This document shows, one piece after another, positions 10,955 through 24,000 of a stretch of DNA of 64,000 nt. The notes below the pieces were generated by a model. It was not told the origin of the DNA. It was given only the letters and a program-made list of their open reading frames with translations, and made no database searches. Each line of letters opens with the position of its first letter. Within the stretch, counting starts at the first letter, position 1. Position numbers and translations under genes: made by a program. This stretch comes from Lentinula raphanica (Eukaryota; Basidiomycota; Agaricomycetes; Agaricales; Omphalotaceae): the NCBI GenBank assembly GCA_027919835.1, contig JANVFP010000019.1, positions 992,001 through 1,056,000 of the forward strand, in the 5' to 3' direction.

Positions 10955-13622
10955 ATGTACCGAGCGCACAGTCCTTTCAAAGTCAGTCCTTCGTGGTTTC
11001 CTTGTATATTTCTCATATTCCTCTTGGTAGAATCTTCGCGAAGTATTGAAAGTGGACTAAATGCTGGGATAGAAGACATTGCTGGATCACCACTCAGCAT
11101 CAGTAAAGGTCATATCACCTGGTATTATATCTTGTTTTATCGACTTACACCAGCTCTTCAGCAGATATTCTCTCGGATGCCCATTTTGCTTCCCTGGGGC
11201 GATCCTCAGATTGTTTCCGCAAGGTGGCTGGATCTATACGAACACACTGCGCAGAGCTGGATACGAACGAAGAAGATCGAGTCGTAGGCGCGTTACTTAT
11301 CACTTTGCTCATGGTATCTCGGTGGATCTGAATCGCTTCAATTCACCAGCGGCCATTTCTATGACTCTTTGCGAACTGGCCACAGCCAAACACCATGCGC
11401 CTCCCATGGAATGCGACGTGTTCTCTGCTCGCCTACACGAACCTTCATATCGATCCGGGTCCTCAGCAAGACAGCAGGAGGAATTTCAAGATTCTCGAGG
11501 CGAATGTGTAAAGTATGTCAAGCGAACGCAGTTTGTCACAAGAGGGGGAGATAGCTCAACGGTTCTACTTGCTGGACAGTGCTCTGTCCCGAAGCGCCCA
11601 ATTCTGGTCGAGTTATTCAGGCTATCTCAGAGAGATTCGTGAGTTATTTGTATTTACTACTCGTGTCGAAGTTGAACATAGATCAGCTCAGTTATGCTTT
11701 ACGTTCCAAAGGGGGAATGATATCGGTCAGTACGATTCCCTGCTGTTCCACTAATCCCTGTCCTACTATATCTATCAATTATAGATCATGCGAAAACGAT
11801 TTTCCAAAACATATCACTCAACCAAGATCTCTTTTTGCGAATGGTCGTAGATAGGGAACATATGAACCAAAAGCATACTGAGAGGTTGTCAGCTTTTCTC
11901 GACGTAGGTTCCATATCAGATCTCGAGATACAAGTCTGTAATAATCACCTTTCTCAACAGGACGCCCACGGGGTCACCGACCAGCTATCCTTTCTTGCAC
12001 AACGGATTCAGACCGAAGCATCGAGTGCTGTCAAAGAGTTTGAGGAGCATGGGAGCGAGGTTGGTATATGACCAAACTCAACGAGCGATCAATGACCTGT
12101 TCATTATTCTTCAGATACTTGCACTATTATCCCGTTCAGTGTCGGATTTCTGGCTTCAAATGCATGATAATTATTCGGTCCAGGTCACCAATGTGAGACG
12201 GGAATGTACAGGTTTTTCGGCAACTAAACTTGTATCAGATAAATTTAGCATTGACAGGTTTGTCCAAACGGGTTAGTGTACGATTTCCTCCTTCGTTATG
12301 ATTTCGCTGAGGCAAGTAATTCATTAGCATTCGGAAGACTTGCAAGCCATTGTACCAGAACTCCGAAGTGTTTTGCTTCAACTCCTTACCCAGTCTCATG
12401 AGATTGCAAGAAAACAAGAGGAAATTATTCTCCGCGAATTGACTGTGCGTCAGTCTATGTCATCGCCGACGTGGTCTTGCTCGTTCCAGAGCACCTTTTC
12501 TGAAATACTGTTTCTACTTCAGAATTCCGTCCAAGATCAATGGAGAGTCCTCTACAGCGAATTCTCCGCCATGCATGAAGTAGGCGGTTTTGCGTTCTTC
12601 ATCTGTTATCGCTCTTACTCACCTTCAATTCCCAGGCAATCACACACCTAACCGCATTGACAACCTCAAACGCTCTATCCATAAGCTCCCAATTTGATCA
12701 AACTGCACAGAACATCGATCAAGCCCAAGCACTCATATCGAACTCTACCACTCAACTTTCTGACGTACTCGATCGTCTCGCGGAGAAGACGAACCAACAG
12801 ATGGAGGTACTCGACGTAAAAGTAGAGGAACTCAAAGAGAAATTGATCCCGCCTTCGCCTGACGAGAACCAATCGTGGTTCTCATACGAAAGTGTTACCT
12901 CGGAACGGTGGTGGAAGAGTAAACTCGTCAGCGCTTTGGGATTCTGGATCAGAGGTAGGGCTCTTTTTGTCAACCGAAGAACATGTTTCGCGACGCTCAC
13001 GGCTATACCAGGAGTCCCGCTCTCTGCGTGGGCAAATTCTCCTTTCCTCAAGATTCTTGAAATCATCTGGGTCATCACGTTCTGGCTCCTACAACGAAGT
13101 CTTTCTACCGTCACTGCAAGTTTTTACTCCCTACTTTCCCATCCTTGGAGTGTCTGCTATATTGCTGACGTCAAAACTCACGCTGCATCTATGTAGAGCT
13201 TCGTCATACTGTGTTTTTCCTGCCGCAAATACGTTCATCGAGCTTTCGTGGCTTCAATTTCGCACAGGGCACCATATGATCCTGAATCAAGAGGCGAAGA
13301 GGGGAAAGTTCTCTTTCAGTGAGCTGTTCATAGTCGTTTCCTCGATGTTCCAAATATCTATCCTTCGACTAGAAGCACCAACTCAATTGACTCGGCATTG
13401 TTCATGGATCAAGGCCCTTATTACCACTACCCTCAAGGCTCTCTGTCGATTGCACCCGAAAATGTTAGCACGCCTGAACCAAGAGATCCTCAAGCTCGCA
13501 TAACGATATGCCGTATCCGTCTTCCAAGTTCTAGTGTCTCTGCTCGTTCTGCTGCTCGTCCGTCCTCAAGATTCACTTCTCGGATACCGGATAGACTTTA
13601 CATGCCAAACGGTCTGCCTTGA
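10955..13622 (+). CDS. Kar5/Tht1-family nuclear fusion protein
   Basis: Membrane protein of the nuclear envelope/ER needed for nuclear fusion (karyogamy) after mating. The start at 10955 gives a signal peptide (SWFPCIFLIFLLVE). Family motifs appear in order over many short exons: SSDCFRKVAGSI with Cys and a second Cys soon after, AISMTLCELATAKHH then MEC, SAQFWSSYSGYLREIPQLC, and NQDLFLRMV. Long coiled-coil segments follow (VPELRSVLLQLLTQSHEI; VLDVKVEELKEKL), then WFSYESVTSERWW and a hydrophobic membrane segment (FLKILEIIWVITFWLL). Junctions include 11103-11161 and 11513-11579. One junction restores the frame only with a GC-AG intron, 11288-11349. The last exons are least certain: the stop at 13622 follows RIPDRLYMPNGLP, and the true 3' end may differ. 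Confidence 0.75.
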
Positions 13623-14850
13623 TCAAGAAGGATATACTAGACAAGAATGGAACCTTTGCTACTGGATTTCGTCCTGCGCTGTGTTTACCCTTCTCGTGTT
13701 CTTCTTCTTATCGTTATACCCGCACTCAAGATATCCACGACACCAGCCGTTCGACGCTCGCTATCATCGCGACTCCACTTGCGGCTTCAGTCCGACGGTT
13801 CTCGAAGCTGAGGATCTTATCGCTCGAAGATAGAAAAGACCGGTCGCATTCCGATTACTGCTTTCATTGTATTTCCAAACGCCACTCTGTATTGTTCAAC
13901 TCTGTTCAACTTGAATGTATGCACTTTTCTCTCTGGACAGTCGTCGGGCGTACGTTCGATCTATCTGAACTCTCTTCTCTGATTCTGCAACTGTGAAAAC
14001 TCCCTTGTCCCGGCAGGTTGTTGTCATCTGCCAGCAATGTTGAATGGTGATATAGAAAGTGTACCATGTTGAGACTGGAGAATAATCGGGAAGAGATGCA
14101 GATGCATTGCTGGCACGGCCGGCGGTCGCAGCTTTGAGAAGGCGCAGATTTGAATAGGGAAATTCGTGCGGGCGTAAAGGATCTTGGGAAACTTGATGAG
14201 AGGAAAACTCGCGAAGGCCAAGGAAATCAATCGTTCTAACATCAACTCAGCATAGGTAAGTTGACTGGATGCACAGCGTGCTGTCTGACATGTTCCTTGT
14301 TGAATGGGTCGAAACCACGTTTGGGCTTGGTTATATGCAGTGCCCGATAACAGACTTCCGTGGTCTACTGGTCATCTGGGGGTCTGGGGGATTAATGTTG
14401 CAGGGTGAGAGAAGAGTAAGACAGGGTAGAGCGATTTCAACGCAGGTTTATTATGTTTTTATCAAACACGCGCATTCGAGTAGTTGAACAACGAGGCGAT
14501 ATACTTCTGGATTCTGGGTTTCTTCAGCTCTGACTCGGACTACGAGCAGAATGAGCAGCAGTGGAGGGGGCTGCAGTCACAGTCAACGCGTAATATTACA
14601 GAGTAAGTAAAGCAACGAAGAAGAGAGAACTGCGAGGTAAAACGAGGTAAGGAGGAGCAGACAACAGAAAAGAACAAGAACGAAAGTCACGGGCCGCTTC
14701 CAAATTGGGGCAATAAAAAAACATCCGCGTCGTAGCAGCTCACTTTGGTATCGTACCATATATTTTTACTCTGTTTTTATATCCGTCTACTATAAATTCA
14801 TCCGTTCTTCGTTTAATCCTTCCAACCAATCCTTTCTTTATCCGACCACC
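13623..14850. other. Intergenic region upstream of HMG-CoA synthase
   Basis: No gene is supported. A minus-strand open stretch around 14030-14245 has no recognisable motif. The last 300 bp before 14851 are AT-rich and pyrimidine-rich (CATATATTTTTACTC near 14757), as expected for a fungal promoter. I see no clear sterol-response element. Confidence 0.35.
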
Positions 14851-16494
14851 ATGACCATCCCTGTTGCCCCTCTTGAAGTTGAAATTCCCCGTCCCAAGGA
14901 TGTCGGTATCCTGGGTATGGAGGTCTACTTTCCTCTTCGCGTATGTCTTCCTGGGTTTATTGTCTTTTCCTGGTTGCTGGTTGCTAATTGTATTCTGTAG
15001 TGCATCTCAGAGTCTGATCTCGAGGAATACGACGGTGTATCAAAAGGAAAATACACCATTGGTCTTGGCCAGGAATACATGGCCTGGCCCGACGACCGTG
15101 AAGACATCAACTCTTTCGCGTTGAATGGTGCGCAACATGTTCCTGTCGATACATCACTCGTGTGATTCATCATATCTCTCAATAGCTGTCTCCGGTCTTC
15201 TCGAAAAATACAACGTCGACCCGAAATCCATCGGTCGTATTGATGTTGGTACCGAGACTATCATCGACAAGTCGAAATCAGTGAAGACTCACCTCATGGA
15301 TCTGTTCGCCGAGTGCGGTAACGGTGACATTGAAGGTATCGATTCGAAGAACGCTTGCTATGGTGGTACAGCTGCACTCTTCAACGCTGTCAACTGGATT
15401 GAGTCTACCTCATGGGATGGCAGAAACGCGATTGTGGTCGCTGGTGATATCGCAGTTTACGCTGAAGGTGCTGCTCGGCCCGCAGGTGGTGCAGGAGCAG
15501 TCGCTATGCTCATTGGCCCCAACGCTCCTCTGACATTTGAACGTGAGTGTATTCTGTGATGTAATACTTCGTTTGTGGTCACTCATTGGTCTTCTAGCCA
15601 TCCACGGCACTCACATGTCGAACACATACGACTTTTACAAGCCCAACCTCTCCTCTGAATACCCCGAAGTCGACGGTCCTGTCTCCGTCGTCACTTATAC
15701 CTCGGCACTCGACTTTGCTTATACCACTTACCGCGAAAAAATTGCACGATTTGCCAAGAGAGCTGGTCTCAGTGGTCAGCCAACCTTCTCACTCGACTCT
15801 GTCGACTATGCCATCTTCCACAGTCCCTACGGAAAGCAGGCCGTCAAAGGTCATGCTCGAATGCTCTTCAACGACTTCCTCGCGTCTCCTTCCTCGCCCA
15901 AATACGCCAACATCCCTGACGCCGAGACGTATCGTGCACTTTCTCAGAAAGCGTCCCTGTCTGACAAGAACCTCGAGAAGGCGTTCATCACCGCCGGTAA
16001 GGCATCATTCAAAGCTCAGGTTGACCCTGGGATGGCTTGCTCCAAGCGACTGGGCAACATGTACACCGCTAGCTTGTACGGCTGTCTAGCGTCGCTGATT
16101 GCCAACGTCGAGCCTGCTTCATTGAAGGGCAAACGCGTATCGCTCTACTCCTTTGGCTCTGGGTGTGCTGCCAGTTTCTTCACCATCAAAGTCAAAGGCG
16201 ACACGACCGAACTGAGAGAAAAGATGGACCTGACGAAGCGTTTGGCTGCCATGAAGGTTGTTCCCTGCCAGGACTTCGTTGATGCTCTGAACGTGAGACT
16301 CGATCTTTGTACCTGTCTTTTGATTTCCAATTGACTGATAATTTTTTTTCGTTCAGCTTCGTGAGAAGAACCACAATGCAAAAGACTACGTCCCAGAAGG
16401 TTCTGTCGACAACATCTGGCCTGGAGCTTACTACCTCGACAGCGTCGATGGCAAGTTCAGGCGCAAGTACGTTAAGAAAGCTTCCATCGCATAG
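14851..16494 (+). CDS. ERG13: Hydroxymethylglutaryl-CoA synthase (468 aa)
   Basis: Condenses acetyl-CoA with acetoacetyl-CoA to HMG-CoA, the step before HMG-CoA reductase in the mevalonate/ergosterol pathway; cytosolic. Exons 14851-14940, 15001-15127, 15186-15542, 15598-16292 and 16357-16494 join in exact phase to 468 residues, the usual length. Start [20 protein letters not shown]. The catalytic triad is intact: Glu in [13 protein letters not shown], the acyl-carrying Cys in [12 protein letters not shown], and His in AIFHSPYGK. Also present are the [10 protein letters not shown] segment and the C-terminal [16 protein letters not shown]. Downstream comes an Rpp40-like gene on the same strand. 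It is likely sterol-regulated by family knowledge, but no site is visible. Confidence 0.97.
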
Positions 16495-16708
16495 AGGAAC
16501 TTTTTGTTACCCCTTCGTTGCTTCATGTACTGTACTTGCGCGCATATTTAGAGCTAGACCTGACACATTTTAATATCCTTCTCCACATTGTATAATCTAA
16601 CTGTAGTCTTTTTTTGGCATTACGAGGTAGCAATAAACGAATTCATGTTGTGTAAAAAAGTTGGAACCTGGCAAGCTCCAGCGCTTATCCTTTCCAGTGG
16701 GTTGTCCA

Positions 16709-18345
16709 ATGACTTTTGATCATCGTCGCTTTGAAATCCATACTGGAGCTGGTTTCGATAGCTCCAGGCTGCAAAATCAAGCCCTTTCTCATCCTTTCAC
16801 TCAGCAAGGAAGTTCACTCATCCTTCTATGTTGTGCAATGTTCAAAATCTTGACCTATCTTCAACTTTCGTCATATCCAGGTTGATTTGATCTTTCCATC
16901 CAACGAACTCTTCGAAAATGCTCTTCAAGATTATCTCAAAACTCCACAATATGCGAAAGGGCGAATCTCTCTTTCTGAGATCGTAGCGGACAGCGCGTCT
17001 TCCGTTGAAAAATACGCCGCACAGAGGTGATTATCTGACGTTCCCAGCTCATCACAAGCTACCTCACTCATTTTTGGACTGTTCTCTACAGTGGCCTGTC
17101 TCTCTTAAGCGCAGGCTCTGGCTCTGAATTCTCTACACGGGAAGAGGATGTCTGGTGTATTGACCCCAGAGGCGTCCTCACCCTCTCTGTCTGCAAAAAC
17201 ACCTATGATGGGCTGGGATTGGTAGGTAAACGCGTGACGTTCGGTAAAGGAAAGGCTAAACAAGGTGATGGAAGGCATGGTATGTGTGACTCCAGATTGG
17301 TCTTTGTTTTGTATGCGTTGGGGTTAGATTCACTGATCAACACCTCGCTCAGAACAGTGATTTCAATACCTCTATATGCGAAAGAAGCAGAGTCTCCCAA
17401 AATTCGAGCTCAACGCGAGGCTGCATTGAAGAGATGGGAGGAGCGGAGGGCTCGAGAGATGGGAACGTCGTCGTGGAATGTTCTCACCTTCTCAAACCTA
17501 GAGTCTAATTCCAGCGAAGGTATGCTTGCTTCTGATTCATACGCAACATCTAATCGCTGATTCGCTTCATCCGTCAGATCCAACGATTGAATTTCCATCG
17601 CTCAACAAGGACCTCAATGTACCCGTTGAAATCAAACCCGTACGCTGTCAAAAGAACGTTTTGAAAGAGGTTTACATCCCCATTGTACGTTTGACTACCC
17701 GACCTCAGCGAAAAACGGATGAAGAAGGAGATTGGTGGGAGACGATGGAGGAGCTGTTTGAGTGGGTAGGAATGACTGGACTGGGTGCAACGAGGTACGT
17801 ATAATGCTCACTCAGCCATCGTTAGTTAATATGAACTGATGGGAGATATTGGTTTCAGGCTTAAAGCGAATGACCGTGTTGACCCTTTTGTCGCAGTCTA
17901 CGAACCGCCAGCGTCCTCTCAGATCGGGAATGTCACCCATATGCAATGGACTGGTTTCATTCGACCTACATTCGTTCAGTCTCTGATCAATTTCGTATCG
18001 TATGTGCTCTCTTTTACACTCTATGGCTCGGCTCTAGCTCAATGATGGTTTTGTCATTCATGGCTTTTCTCCTTTCACAGTCATCATCTCGCACAATCCC
18101 CACAAGAGAATGGTCCGCAGTTCCTAAGTATCACAAGCCATGCATGTTCTTGGGCCCCGGTATCTTATATCCCTCACTCTGCCAAGCACCAGGTAAGAAC
18201 AACAGATGTGAAGCCACCGTTAAGAGACCCAACGGCTGAGTTGGATGATTCTTGGAGTTTGATCATGACTGCTGCTCCACATGAGCAATCGAAAAGTCAT
18301 GCAGGTGGTGAAGACAGGTGTACTTGGGTTTTGGTAGAAACATAA
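16709..18345 (+). CDS. RNase P/MRP Rpp40-like subunit
   Basis: Protein subunit of the nuclear ribonucleoprotein that trims the 5' ends of tRNAs. Multi-exon; readable blocks are VDLIFPSNELFENALQDYL, SGLSLLSAGSGSEF, then DVWCIDPRGVLTLSVCKNTY followed by GLGLVGKRVTF, the most diagnostic Rpp40 segment. After an intron comes VISIPLYAK, then a charged insert (IRAQREAALKRWEERRARE). The C-terminal part holds WETMEELFEWVGM, RVDPFVAVYEPP and ACSWAPVSYIPHS, and the reading frame ends at 18345. The start at 16709 (MTFDHRRFEIH) is the first ATG in a suitable frame, but the first donor site is weak, so the N-terminus is uncertain. A tRNA gene lies 114 bp further on, probably by chance. Confidence 0.8.
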
Positions 18346-18458
18346 CTTGCGCTTTTTGCTTTCTGGTTTACCAATGCTCTGGACAGTGGACGAACAAAAC
18401 TTGCCTGACTCTTCAAGAGTCTTCAAGCAATGGTTACGATATTCGTCGAAAATGTTAC

Positions 18459-18532
18459 GGTTCGGTGGCGTAGTTGGTTATCGCATCTGTCTTACACACA
18501 GAAGGTCCCCGGTTCGAGCCCGGGTCGAATCA
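18459..18532 (+). tRNA. tRNA-Val (anticodon UAC)
   Basis: A 74-nt cloverleaf without an intron. The acceptor arms GGTTCGG and TCGAATC pair over seven bases with G-U pairs allowed. The D-arm is GCGTAGTTGGTTATCGC, the anticodon stem is TCTGT/ACAGA with loop CTTACAC giving anticodon TAC, and the T-arm is CCCGGTTCGAGCCCGGG. The internal A and B boxes match Pol III consensus. CCA is not encoded, as usual for eukaryotes. Confidence 0.93.
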
Positions 18533-19706
18533 TGAGTTGAGCTTGATTTGTGGACTTTTTCTCGTGCGACGTGGCGATACGACTCCAAGTGTTTCCTACC
18601 TCAGCTCGTGTAGTACCTGCTTGAATCATTCACGAGTGCGGCAGAGACGGAAGAAACCTGGAGGAATTTGTGCCTGTGATAAATTGCAGGCAGGCTTTGA
18701 AGGACTTTTTTGAGTACATGCAAAAATCTCTCTACAATGTCGCTCACTCCCGACCTTCCAGTTAGTGACCTGTAGTCTGTCAGCGACTTCAACTTCGAGC
18801 CGATATCATACATGTAGGATATCATCCACATTCTATCTACCCTGGTTAACTTAATGATGCTCCTGCCACTGCCTCAGACTGCCTCCCACTGCCTCACCAG
18901 TGATCTTCCAATGATATGTATCAATCCCCGTCAGCGCTCAGCGCTCCAAATTTAAATATGTAACACCCAATCCTGAAGGTTTCATTTGACAGAGGCTGTT
19001 TCACTGGCTGACTCCCGGAGTCCCTGCTTACTCCTTCGATGAGCTCGTCGAAATAACATCAACGAGTAGCCTCTCAACGATCAGATTGCGGTCATCCTAC
19101 TCCTCTTCAGCTTCAGAGTCTGTCTCCATACGATCTCATACGATGCATGGTATCTTCTGGTAAGCCGCTCCGATATTGCATACAATTCTCATTGATTCAA
19201 GTGACAAAAGGCAAAACGAGCTCAGTGGGTTCAAGTTGCCCCTGGAGGCTCTGCTCAAGCTTCAGTTGTCTCTCAGGCTCGAGCAGCATATATCAAAGTA
19301 TCGGCGCCGGGCGGTCGCCTGACGGTATGTATGGCCCATGGGCATGGTGTCCAAATGACTTAACACAGGACTGAAGTCTGAGACGTTCTCTTAAAAAGGC
19401 AGGAAATGTGCGGATTGTCCTAAAGTTTCTCTCCTATACATACGTCTCGTGAACCCGGTGGATTTTGGTCAGTCACCATCGTTCATTTGGCTTCAAAAGT
19501 ACCTCTATCCCACCACTGACTCATGACGATCTCACTAGTACGCAGTTCTGTGTTTGCTCCAACGACTCAGAGATGCGCATCGAAATCAGTTACATCCTCC
19601 TCTACATTGTCACTCTGGCACCGCAAACCATTTCTTTCAACGTAGGTCGCTGTCTCAGGCTTTGGGCTCCAGTATTTTACTGACCTGTCTCACTTTTATA
19701 CTTCAG
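18533..19706. other. Region after the tRNA; possible 5' exons of the next gene
   Basis: Nothing certain. One exon-like stretch, about 19210-19323, reads KRAQWVQVAPGGSAQ and onward to a gtatgt donor. A second stretch ends at a gtaggt donor at 19642 and could belong to the hypothetical gene that follows. I could not make a consistent phase through all of them. Confidence 0.35.
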
Positions 19707-20420
19707 CCTAAGACGAATTTTGATCCCGGCAGTGTTCTGAGGACGAATTCGACGGAGAAGCCACGCGTAGCATCTTCTGACAAAACAGGAAAAGAGCTTG
19801 AACCAGTGGTAAGTTCTTGTGCCAAGAACCAGGATATGGACAAATGCATATATTCTGGATAGCCTCCTTCCAAGCATCATATCAAAGTAAAATCCTCCTC
19901 CAGGCCTGACAAAAAACCGCCGCCGCCGAGAGACACAATCAATGTCCGCTTTACATTGAGTGACAGCGAACAAGGAAACGATCCTCCCCAAGACCGTAGA
20001 ATTCGCAAGGAGCTCGAATTGATGTTCAAGGAATATCGACGGAGACTGAGTGTTGGCACCAGACATTTCCATCTCGTGTATCACAACCAACTTCCTGCGT
20101 TTATAAAGCTAGAGGACAACGATCATGGTGTGATCTATTGGGGTGAAGGAGTGGGCCGCCCTGGCTACTATCTGGACTGCATCTCTCCCCCAGAAAACCG
20201 TCCTCGTCCGGTTACAGAGTGTGAGCTTTTGTATCATTTCTTAGAAGAGGGATCCGTTTCGGACTCGGACTCAGAGGCTCCGAGTTTGGCTAGCTTTCGC
20301 ATCTCCAATGCGTGGGGATATCCGCTTCACGAAGAGGATATTGACCATCAGATACGATATTCAGTCTTGAGTATGTCTGAAGATGACTTACTGCATGCCT
20401 CGGACTCGGATTCAGAGTAG
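19707..20420 (+). CDS. Acidic hypothetical protein, 3' exons
   Basis: Two exons are clear: 19707-19808 (PKTNFDPGSVL to ELEPV) and 19863-20420 (PPSKHHIKVKSSSRP onward), both phase 0. The 3' exon has a proline run (KKPPPP), a charged helix (RIRKELELMFKEYRRRL), an aromatic middle (VIYWGEGVGRPGYYLDC) and acidic Ser tracts (SVSDSDSE and a terminal SDSDSE). I recognise no family. The first exons are unresolved, so the listed start is only the first exon I trust. It lies upstream of the HECT ligase, same strand. Confidence 0.55.
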
Positions 20421-21058
20421 GATCGGGTGGATATCGGACTCCAGAGAGCTCTAGAGGTATAGACTGCGATTTGTAAATTGTCTAATACATACTTCTTCTC
20501 GGATCGTCGTAAGAGTTCTTGTAGTATACTTTTAGTGTTTCTGGCTGTAAGCTCAAATCAGGTAACAGTGACTCTGGCGCATACGGTAACGTTTGGCACC
20601 AGCGTTTACCAGTGATTCAAGTTGAAGACAATTCAGGAAAAGTTGTGGCAGGATCCTAGTACATCAGTCATCTCCAGACAGTATCAATGCTCGCGCTCAG
20701 CGTTCATCTTTTGATCCAGGGATTGCTATCATAGGCTAGTTCTGCCATTTCCTTGTGTAGTACCGTAAAAATCCTATCGTGAGTGGCAGAGATACCTTCC
20801 TTCAAGGGAAGCTAATTAGTATAAAGCGCTGAAGGCGTCAAATATTCTATGCCGGCGGCTGCCGACAAAAGTCCGTCGGCGATCACGGCATGGGCGCTTA
20901 AATCCTTCAGGAATACATATGATGACGCATGCACGCTGTACGCGGCCCTTCACGTTCTTCTTCACACTTGTTCTTTGTTTTGTACGTCTTTGACTATCAG
21001 TCTTCACGATTACTTCAACAACCACTGCTCGACAGTTATAACCCCAAACTGACTCACA
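20421..21058. other. Intergenic, promoter side of the HECT ligase
   Basis: About 640 bp with no gene or repeat that I can support. Pyrimidine-rich leader sequence precedes the ATG at 21059. Confidence 0.35.
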
Positions 21059-24000
21059 ATGCTGCCCCTCTTTGACACCGACCGTCGACGTCGACAGATT
21101 AATCTCGGTGGTGCATCAAGCTCAACATCGCACACTTCTATTATTGATCAGGCGAAGCTTCGACGTGAAGAACGGATAGAACACAAACGTCGCTCAGATA
21201 GTGCTGTGAAGGTGCAAGCATGGTGGCGCGGAACGAAAGAGCATCAGCGAGTGCGGCAGGAGTTAAGGAGGAATCTTGAGGATGCGTTAGACAGAGGAGA
21301 CCTCCTGCAGCTGAACACACTCCGCATGCTCGTCATCGTCAGTCGAACACAGACAAATGATACGACACTCAGTCATTGGTCGCACAAACTGCTTCAGTAT
21401 GGCGCAGGTGCGTTTTGATCAGAGTTGGGTGATGATTGATGTGAAGCTTAGATATCATCGTTTATTCAGACCACGTCTTTGATTCAGCCACTTCGCAAGA
21501 TACTGGTACAAGTTATGTGGTGCTAATCAAACAAATAATATTACTCTTACTGCAGGAATTATCACGGAATGCTCAGTTTGTACCCTATTACTTATTTCTG
21601 CTTTGAAAGTCCTCATCTATTTGACAGGTTCGATGGTTCAGTGGCTCATCTCACACTTTTGAACTTGTTTTTGTCTCCTGGATCAAAAAGTACCTCATCT
21701 CCTAATCGTAGAAAAATAGTTCAAGCATTTCTCGCCTACTCGCTTTCACATGGCTATTACAGCTTATTGGCATCCGCAATGACGACGATAGTAAGCACAA
21801 ATATCATTCCTTCAGCCTGATCTTATCAATTCTCAATATATTCTTACCATCAAGCCTGTGGAAGCAAAATCTTCGCCTGCATTACCTCCGCTTGTAACCT
21901 TGTTCACGTTACCATTCACCGCCTTAGAAACAACTTCAGTTGAATATGCATCAGCCATTCAGGAGTTCTTCGTTCACATCTTGACTATCCATCTGCTTCC
22001 CAATCGTCTGCCTCTACCTACCCTCACTCAACTGTCTTCACATCTCCCCCTGACGAAGATGAATCTTTTATACGCCAAATCCACGGGTGAATGGTCGTCG
22101 TCTAGCTTGGCTCAGTTCCTCTCTGGTTCGGCAACAGCTATCACAATAGAAGTCAAGATACATCTGATTTCTAATCTCCTGGCCTTCACACCTCCTCGAT
22201 ACGGCAAGCTTCCTGGGCCTGCTTTCGCTGCTTATTTGCGGTTGTTAGGCGATGTCCTAAATCATATCCCTTCGGGTGCTCTCGAGGGACCATCAGCAGT
22301 CTCTTCCAAGAATCGCTCAAATGCCATGAATGGTTATGGATCGGATTCCGACGACGACCACTCGAACATTCGTGTCACTATAGTTTCAAGCTTTAATACT
22401 CCATCGCCTCCTCCATTACCTGTTCTTGATCCTCGCACTCTCAAGAGACTCCTTGTACTTCCATCTCCAGCTCACATCCTCTCAATACTTGAAGCTTCTA
22501 AATCTCTCAGCTCCTCACGCTACCCCCTGATCACCTTCATTCATTCCCTGGGTGGAGTGTGGCCTTCGAAGCAAGATGAACTTCTGACTCATCTCTGGTC
22601 TTGGAATGGAGGTGGACTTGTTAGGGAAATATGGAGAGGCTGGGTCAGAGGTGGAGGTTTGGGAAGCAACATAGTCTCACCAGAACCAAAAGCGGCCAAT
22701 GCTATGGATGTCGATTTTGGTGCTTCCAGCTCTCGTTCCAGTTATTTGGAACCTCTACATCCTGTCGTCACCGCAGCGAACAAACTCCGAGGCGTTGCAC
22801 CCAACTCAGATGAGGATCCTTGGGCACCATTACTCCTTCTTGCAGACCTATATTCTCATGGCTTGGTGACGATGGGCGATGACGAATTCTTTTCTTCTTC
22901 TACCTTGACCGGAATCGGGTCAAGCACCGCCCACCGGAATCCTCTTACCCTGGATGAAATTTCCACATTTACACGACAGCTGCTGAACATCGCCTGGGTG
23001 CTTTGGATGCATGGAGGCGATCTAGGGAACGAGTCGTCATCCAGTTTTGCATCATCTGTACCCCAACCTCTGGTTCGATTTTCATGGATCGAAATCCGCG
23101 AAAAAGTTACCAGGTGTCTTTTGGCTATAAATGCGCGCGATGCTCGTAAGCCATTCATGCCACCTGGTGGCTGGCTGGTTATGAGCGACGAATCCACGAT
23201 GTCAGAAAGCAATGGCAACGCACGTGCAGAAGATATGCGTCTTACACCGGAGATGGCAGGGTTCGTCGAGGCAGCCATCTTCGAAGCTCAAGAGCTCATG
23301 AATGCCTCTAATCCGTCATCTGAAGCTGTCTCCATTGATGCTATCGGCTCCCCGCGTCGTGGATTCCGAACATACTCAAAACGAAAGTTGAACTACCTCA
23401 CTCCTCGATTAGGGGTGCTGAACAACATTCCGTTTGCCATCCCCTTCCATGTTCGGGTTGCTATTTTCAGAAACTTTGTTCACATGGACATGGTTGCTTT
23501 GAGCTCTTCTCACTCGGTACGAATAGAACTAAGCTCCCTTCTTGTGTCATGATGACTGACAGTATGTTCAATGATTTCTCTAGCGAGATACTTTCCCCAT
23601 AAACCCATTCACCAATATGAACACATTCATGAATGATTTACGGTCATCGCGCGCAGCTCTCGGGCAGCAGCAGGTGGTAACAGTACGCCGCGGGAGTGTA
23701 GCCCAAGACGGATTTGATCACTTGGGTGATGCAGATTTGAAGAATCCTATCCGGATAGTGTTCATTGATCAATTCGGAGCTGAAGAGTAAGTTGAGCTCC
23801 TTTTCGGCGTTCACTTCGTACCTTGTTTCCCTCGCCTTGAGCGGTTCAACTTACCAATCGCTTTTTCCTAGAGCTGGTATAGACGGTGGTGGAGTCTTCA
23901 AAGAGTTCTTCACCTCGCTTTGCAAGGAGGTTTTTGATACCGATCGAGGACTCTGGTTGAGCAATGAGAAGAACGAGCTTTATCCAAATCCACACGCATA

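Noticed and set aside
11079..11642. Long plus-strand ORF across the Kar5-like region
   Set aside because: It reads through introns; only its middle (AISMTLCELATA) is in the coding frame, while SSDCFRKVAG and later motifs lie in other frames.
19677..20090. 137-codon minus-strand ORF
   Set aside because: It is antisense to two exons that share phase and good splice sites; no motif.
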